A stretch of DNA of 19,761 nt, taken from the NCBI GenBank assembly GCA_046094825.1, contig JBJTIF010000046.1:1-19761 (forward strand), in the 5' to 3' direction. The position numbers and the translations under genes are program-made. Origin of the DNA: JBJTIF01 sp046094825 (lineage in GTDB: Bacteria; Actinomycetota; UBA4738; HRBIN12). The notes under the pieces are model-generated. The model had not been told where the DNA came from. It saw only the letters and a program-made list of their open reading frames with translations, and searched no databases. The number at the start of each line of letters is the position of its first letter. The first letter of the stretch is position 1. Below are positions 15,440 through 19,761 of this stretch, piece by piece.

Positions 15440-15445
15440 GAGGAC

Positions 15446-18400
15446 GTGAGCCGGACCGCAGCGCCGGGTTTCCCCCTCGACGCCCTGTTCGAGCGCATCA
15501 CGAAGGGCGCGAAGCGCGACCGCGCCCAGGCGCTCCGGACCTTCGCCGAGCTCTACCTCCGACGCCTGTCGCCCGCGGAGGTCGCCGCGGCGGCCGATTC
15601 GCTCCCCGGACAGGTCCGCGCGTTCAACCCCGATCCGGCGACCGACGGCTACGAGACGCCGGGGTCGGTCCTCGAGACGAACACGCTCGATCGACCGTTC
15701 CTCTTCGACTCGGTCGCCGCCGCGATCGATGGTCTCGACCTGAAGGTCCTCCACGTCGTCCACCCCGTGATCGGCACGGAGCGCGACGCCGATGGGCGGA
15801 TCTCGAAGGTCGTCCGCGCCCGCGAGGCGACGACGCGCGAATCCGTCATGCACTTCGAGCTCGATCGTCGCCTCGACGAGGCCGAGCTCCGCGCGCTCGA
15901 GTCGCGCGTCGGATCGGTGCTCCGCGACGTCCGGCTCGCGGTCCGGGACTTCGAGCCGATGCGGGGACGCGTCGAACGGCTCATCGGCCTCGCGCGCGAC
16001 GCCGGCGGTCCGTACCCGTCCGAGGAGGTCGACGAGGCGGTCGCGTTCCTCCAGTGGCTCCTCGACCTGAACTTCGTGTTCCTCGGGTACCGCGAGGAGG
16101 ATCTCGTCGATCTCCCCGAGGGACGCGCGCTCGTCGTCGTCCCGGGCTCCGAGCTCGGCGTCTTCGCGCGCGAGGAGGGCGAACCGCAGGACGCGGAGCG
16201 ACCGACGCTCCTCGCCGACCTCGGCGCCGGACTCCGGGCGTGGCTCGAGCGAGGGCCGCTCCTGCTCTACCGGAAGACGCGCCGCACCTCGACCGTCCAC
16301 CGCCGGGCTCGCATGGATTCGATCGGGATCCGCCGCGTCGGTCCGGACGGTCGGACGATCGGCGAGGCGCGGTTCGTCGGCCTCTTCACCTCGAAGGCGT
16401 ACATGGAGCCCGCGGGTCGGACGCCCGTCCTCGCGCGGAAGCTCGAGCGGGTCCTCGAGGCGGAGGATCTCTTCGAGGGTTCGCACGACTACAAGGCGGC
16501 AGTCGCGATCTTCGAGTCGTTCCCGAAGGACGAGCTCTTCGCCGCGCCGATCGAGGAGCTCCGCCGTCAGGTGAGCGGGCTCCTCGCCGCGGAGGAGCAG
16601 CATCGGCTGCGGCTCTTCGTCCGGCCCGACCTCTTCGGCCGGAGCGTGTCGGTGCTCGTCGCGCTCCCGCGCGACCGCTTCACCGCCGAGCTCCGCCAGC
16701 GCCTCGAGGAGCTCCTCGTCCGCCGGTTCCACGGTTCGAGCGCGGACTACCACCTCTCGATGGGCGGGAGCCCCTCGGCGCAGCTCCACTTCGTCGTCCA
16801 CGTCACCGAGGGCGAGATCCCCGACGTGCCCTTCGAGGAGCTCGAGACCGAGGTCGCGGCGCTCGCGGAGACCTGGGAGGACCGCCTCCTGGCGCGGCTC
16901 GAGGAGCGCCACGGCCTCGAGGAGGGGCTCGCGCGGCACACGCGGTGGACCCCGGGGCTCCCCGACAGCTACCGCGCGAACACGTCGATCGACATGGCGG
17001 TCCTCGACATCGACCGCCTCGAGACGATGGTCGCCCAGGGCGACGCGTTCGCCGTCGCGCTCGTCGCGGGGGACCGCGACGAGGCGCTCACGCGCGTCCG
17101 GATCTACAAGAGCGGCGAGCGTGTCCACCTCTCGGACGTCGTGCCGCTCCTCGAGGCGCTCGGCCTCACGGTCGTCGACGAGTGGCCGACGCACTTCGTC
17201 GGTCCGGTGCACCGCTACCTCCACGACTTCGGCGTCCTCGGCGCCGATGGCCGACCGATCGATGTGCCTGCGGCGGGGCCGCGGATCGAGGAGGCCCTGT
17301 GCGCCGTCTGGCGGGGGGACTGCGAGTCCGACTCCCTGAACCGCCTCGTCGTGACCGCCGGACTCGACTGGCGGCAGGTCGAGCTCCTCCGCGCGTACCG
17401 GAAGTACCACCACCGGGTGAGTGCGGGCTTCCCGGTCGAGTACAAGAACGACGCGTTCGCCGCGCACCCGGGCATCGCCGCGAAGCTCGTCCGGCTCTTC
17501 GAGGCGCGCTTCGACCCGCATCCGACGGACGCGACCGCCGGCTCTGCGGCCGCCCTCCGCGACGACCTCCTCGCCGACCTCGACGCCGTCCCCTCGCTCG
17601 AACAGGATCGCGTCCTGCGCAACGCGCTCGGCCTCCTCGACGCGACCGTGCGGACGAACGCGTTCCGCGCCGACCGGAACTCGCTCGCGTTCAAGTTCCG
17701 CTCCGCGGACGTCCCGGAGATGCCGAAGCCGACGCCCCTCTACGAGATCTTCGTGTACACACCCGACGTCGAGGCGATCCACCTGCGCGGCGGCAAGGTC
17801 GCCCGCGGCGGGATCCGCTGGTCGGATCGGCGACAGGACTACCGCACCGAGGTCCTCGGGCTCATGAAGGCGCAGACCGTGAAGAACGCGGTGATCGTGC
17901 CGACCGGGTCGAAGGGCGGGTTCGTCGTGAAGCGGCCGCCGGCCGATCCGCTCGAGCTCCGCGCGGAGGTCCTCCGCTGCTACGTGACGTTCAGGCGCGG
18001 GATGCTCGACCTCACCGACGACCTCGAGGACGGGCGCGTCGTCCACCCCCGCGACGTCGTCGTCCTCGACGAGGACGATCCGTACCTCGTCGTCGCGGCC
18101 GACAAGGGCACCGCGACCTTCTCCGACACCGCGAACGAGGTGGCTGCGGAGTACGGCTACTGGCTCGGGGACGCGTTCGCCTCCGGAGGGTCGGCGGGCT
18201 ACGACCACAAGGCGCTCGGGATCACGGCGCGCGGTGCGTGGGAATCCGTTCGGCGGCACTTCCGCGAACTCGGGACCGACGTCGACCAGGAGCCGATCAC
18301 CGTCGTCGGCATCGGCGACATGTCCGGCGACGTCTTCGGCAACGGCATGCTCCGCTCCGACCAGCTCGGGCTCGTCGCCGCGTTCGACCACCGGCACGTG

Positions 18401-19761
18401 TTCCTCGATCCGAACCCCGTGCCCGCCGTCGGGGTCGCGGAGCGACGCCGGCTCTTCGATCTCCCGGGTTCGAGCTGGGACGACTACGACCGCACGAAGC
18501 TCTCCGCGGGGGGCGGGGTCTGGGCGCGGTCGGAGAAGTCGATCGCGCTCACCCCGGAGGCCCGACTCGCCCTCGGCGTCGAGGGCGAGTCCCTCACGCC
18601 CGATGCGGTGATCCGCGCGATCCTCCGCGCGCCCGTCGACCTCCTGTGGAACGGCGGGATCGGGACGTGGGTGAAGGCGACCGACGAGACGCACGCGGAG
18701 GTCGACGACCGGACGAACGACGCCCTCCGCGTCGACGCCGCGGAACTCCGGTGCCGCGTCGTGGCCGAGGGCGGGAACCTCGGGTTCACGCAGCGTGCGC
18801 GCATCGAGTACGCGCGTCGCGGCGGCCGCATCAACGCGGACTTCATCGACAACTCCGCGGGCGTCGACACCTCCGACCACGAGGTGAACCTGAAGATCCT
18901 GCTCGGCCTCGCCGTATCCCGCGGTGCGCTCCGTCCCGCCGACCGCGACCGGCTCCTCCACGAGGTCGAGGACGACGTCGTGCGGCACGTCCTCGAGGAC
19001 AACTACCTCCAGGCGCAGATCCTCTCCCAGGAGGCCGAGTCGTCGGCCTCCCGGATGGACGCCCTCGAGGACCTCATGCAGGCGCTCGAGTCCGAGGGCC
19101 TCCTCGACCGACGTCTCGAGTCGCTCCCGGGCACCGAGGCGATGCTCGAGCGCCGCCGCGACGGTCGCGGGATGGTGCGTCCCGAGCTCGCGGTCCTCCT
19201 CGCGTGGGCGAAGCGGAGCCTCACGAACCACCTCGTCGCCTCGACGCTCCCGGAGTCGGAGTACCTCCAGCGCGACCTCCGGTCGTACTTCCCGGCGCCG
19301 GTCGTCGAGCGCTTCGGCGACCTGCTCGCCGAGCACCCGCTGCGCCGCGAGCTCGTCGCGACGATCGTCGCGAACGACGTCGTGAACTCCCAGGGACTCA
19401 CCTTCGTGACCCGGCTCTGCACGGAGACGGGCTCGACGCCGGCGGAGGTCGTCCGCGCGTACCGGATCGCGCGCGACCTCGTGGACGCCGTCGGGCGCTG
19501 GGCGGCCATCGACGCGCTCGTCGGCCGCGTCGCCGACACGCTGCTCGACGAGCTCATGCGCGGAGTCGACGCGCTCGTCGAGGACCTCTCGCGCTGGTAC
19601 CTCATCCACGTCCCCGATCGCCTCGGTCGCGCGATCGAGGCGGCCCGCCCGCCGTTCGCGCGGTACCTCGAGGTCCTCCGGCGACCCCGCGGCGACGAGC
19701 CGCCAGCGGTCGCGGGCGACCCGCTCCGCGAGGTGGGGCGGCAGGAGCGTCGGGAGGACCT
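15446..19761 (+). CDS. gdh: NAD-specific glutamate dehydrogenase, large (about 180 kDa) type, 3'-truncated by window edge
   Basis: The enzyme deaminates glutamate to 2-oxoglutarate with NAD+, usually for glutamate catabolism and nitrogen balance. The frame runs open from GTG 15446 to the window end: 1438 codons, with probably 100-200 more beyond, as the family is about 1500-1650 residues. The long N-terminal part (about 1-700) carries the ACT-like regulatory segments (for example FLGYREEDL, ARMDSIGIRRV, FTSKAYMEP). The catalytic core has ARGGIRWSDRRQDYRTE (R787 to about 802), KAQTVKNAV with the lysine K813, VPTGSKGGF (818-826), and the NAD-binding VVGIGDMSGDVFGNGML (G955-x-G957). VAEGGNLGFTQRARIEYA and INADFIDNSAGVDTSDHEVN follow. 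GTG 15446 is supported by TAGCAT 6 bases before it. No frameshift is seen. Confidence 0.97.
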   Translation, partial: MSRTAAPGFPLDALFERITKGAKRDRAQALRTFAELYLRRLSPAEVAAAADSLPGQVRAFNPDPATDGYETPGSVLETNTLDRPFLFDSVAAAIDGLDLKVLHVVHPVIGTERDADGRISKVVRAREATTRESVMHFELDRRLDEAELRALESRVGSVLRDVRLAVRDFEPMRGRVERLIGLARDAGGPYPSEEVDEAVAFLQWLLDLNFVFLGYREEDLVDLPEGRALVVVPGSELGVFAREEGEPQDAERPTLLADLGAGLRAWLERGPLLLYRKTRRTSTVHRRARMDSIGIRRVGPDGRTIGEARFVGLFTSKAYMEPAGRTPVLARKLERVLEAEDLFEGSHDYKAAVAIFESFPKDELFAAPIEELRRQVSGLLAAEEQHRLRLFVRPDLFGRSVSVLVALPRDRFTAELRQRLEELLVRRFHGSSADYHLSMGGSPSAQLHFVVHVTEGEIPDVPFEELETEVAALAETWEDRLLARLEERHGLEEGLARHTRWTPGLPDSYRANTSIDMAVLDIDRLETMVAQGDAFAVALVAGDRDEALTRVRIYKSGERVHLSDVVPLLEALGLTVVDEWPTHFVGPVHRYLHDFGVLGADGRPIDVPAAGPRIEEALCAVWRGDCESDSLNRLVVTAGLDWRQVELLRAYRKYHHRVSAGFPVEYKNDAFAAHPGIAAKLVRLFEARFDPHPTDATAGSAAALRDDLLADLDAVPSLEQDRVLRNALGLLDATVRTNAFRADRNSLAFKFRSADVPEMPKPTPLYEIFVYTPDVEAIHLRGGKVARGGIRWSDRRQDYRTEVLGLMKAQTVKNAVIVPTGSKGGFVVKRPPADPLELRAEVLRCYVTFRRGMLDLTDDLEDGRVVHPRDVVVLDEDDPYLVVAADKGTATFSDTANEVAAEYGYWLGDAFASGGSAGYDHKALGITARGAWESVRRHFRELGTDVDQEPITVVGIGDMSGDVFGNGMLRSDQLGLVAAFDHRHVFLDPNPVPAVGVAERRRLFDLPGSSWDDYDRTKLSAGGGVWARSEKSIALTPEARLALGVEGESLTPDAVIRAILRAPVDLLWNGGIGTWVKATDETHAEVDDRTNDALRVDAAELRCRVVAEGGNLGFTQRARIEYARRGGRINADFIDNSAGVDTSDHEVNLKILLGLAVSRGALRPADRDRLLHEVEDDVVRHVLEDNYLQAQILSQEAESSASRMDALEDLMQALESEGLLDRRLESLPGTEAMLERRRDGRGMVRPELAVLLAWAKRSLTNHLVASTLPESEYLQRDLRSYFPAPVVERFGDLLAEHPLRRELVATIVANDVVNSQGLTFVTRLCTETGSTPAEVVRAYRIARDLVDAVGRWAAIDALVGRVADTLLDELMRGVDALVEDLSRWYLIHVPDRLGRAIEAARPPFARYLEVLRRPRGDEPPAVAGDPLREVGRQERRED

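Noticed and set aside
15122..19609. Antisense open frame of 1495 codons opposite gdh
   Set aside because: Its residues are highly charged and repetitive in the way expected when GC-rich codons are read backwards. The sense strand is a clear NAD-glutamate dehydrogenase. Only the last 68 codons, beyond gdh, look like a gene.

Overview
The window is a very GC-rich stretch with tightly packed, mostly housekeeping genes. Codons end almost always in G or C and GTG starts are common. The order folP, folB, folK, DUF2520 gene, panC, coaX, lysS, clpC, then radA, carD, ispD, ispF and an rlmB-type methylase, is that of Actinomycetota. The CarD and the very large NAD-glutamate dehydrogenase fit too. Several genes I would expect in a mycobacterial or streptomycete version are absent at their usual places (panD, lsr2, disA, cysS), which suggests an actinobacterial lineage outside the well-studied orders. 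The class cannot be settled from the sequence alone.

Region 1 (1-6270, + strand) is one cofactor operon. It holds the end of folP, an alpha/beta-hydrolase-fold protein without its serine nucleophile, folB, folK, a Rossmann/DUF2520 protein that may be a ketopantoate reductase, panC, coaX and lysS. Most junctions overlap by a few bases, which points to translational coupling. The products lead to dihydropteroate and to pantothenate/CoA, with lysyl-tRNA synthetase at the end.

Region 2 (6271-9041) is clpC with its own promoter (TATACT) and a long structured leader, closed by a strong symmetrical hairpin shared with a convergent small gene.

Region 3 (9039-13395) starts with that small unknown gene (- strand), which diverges from radA. 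The 84 bases between the two starts are nearly mirror-symmetrical: both sides read TGTCAG-N10-TANGGT-N6-ATG. This resembles the RecA-NDp/PafBC DNA-damage promoter of actinobacteria and predicts leaderless mRNAs. It is the most interesting observation here because it puts an uncharacterised protein beside a recombination protein under what looks like the same control. carD follows on its own promoter, and then ispD, ispF and the rRNA methylase gene, joined by GTGA overlaps.

Region 4 (13396-15445) holds a DUF805 membrane protein, tRNA-Thr(TGT), and on the - strand a cytochrome P450 preceded by a 68-residue one-helix membrane protein. Region 5 (15446 to the end) is a large NAD-specific glutamate dehydrogenase cut by the window edge. 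Between regions 4 and 5 lies a perfect 10-bp inverted repeat in the divergent control region.

Six protein genes or tRNAs have a TANNNT -10 box placed 6-8 bases before the start codon or mature 5' end, so leaderless or near-leaderless transcription seems common. I saw no insertion sequence, CRISPR array, prophage gene or defence system. No stretch over 300 bases lacks a gene; the longest gap, 6271-6524, is described under clpC control features.
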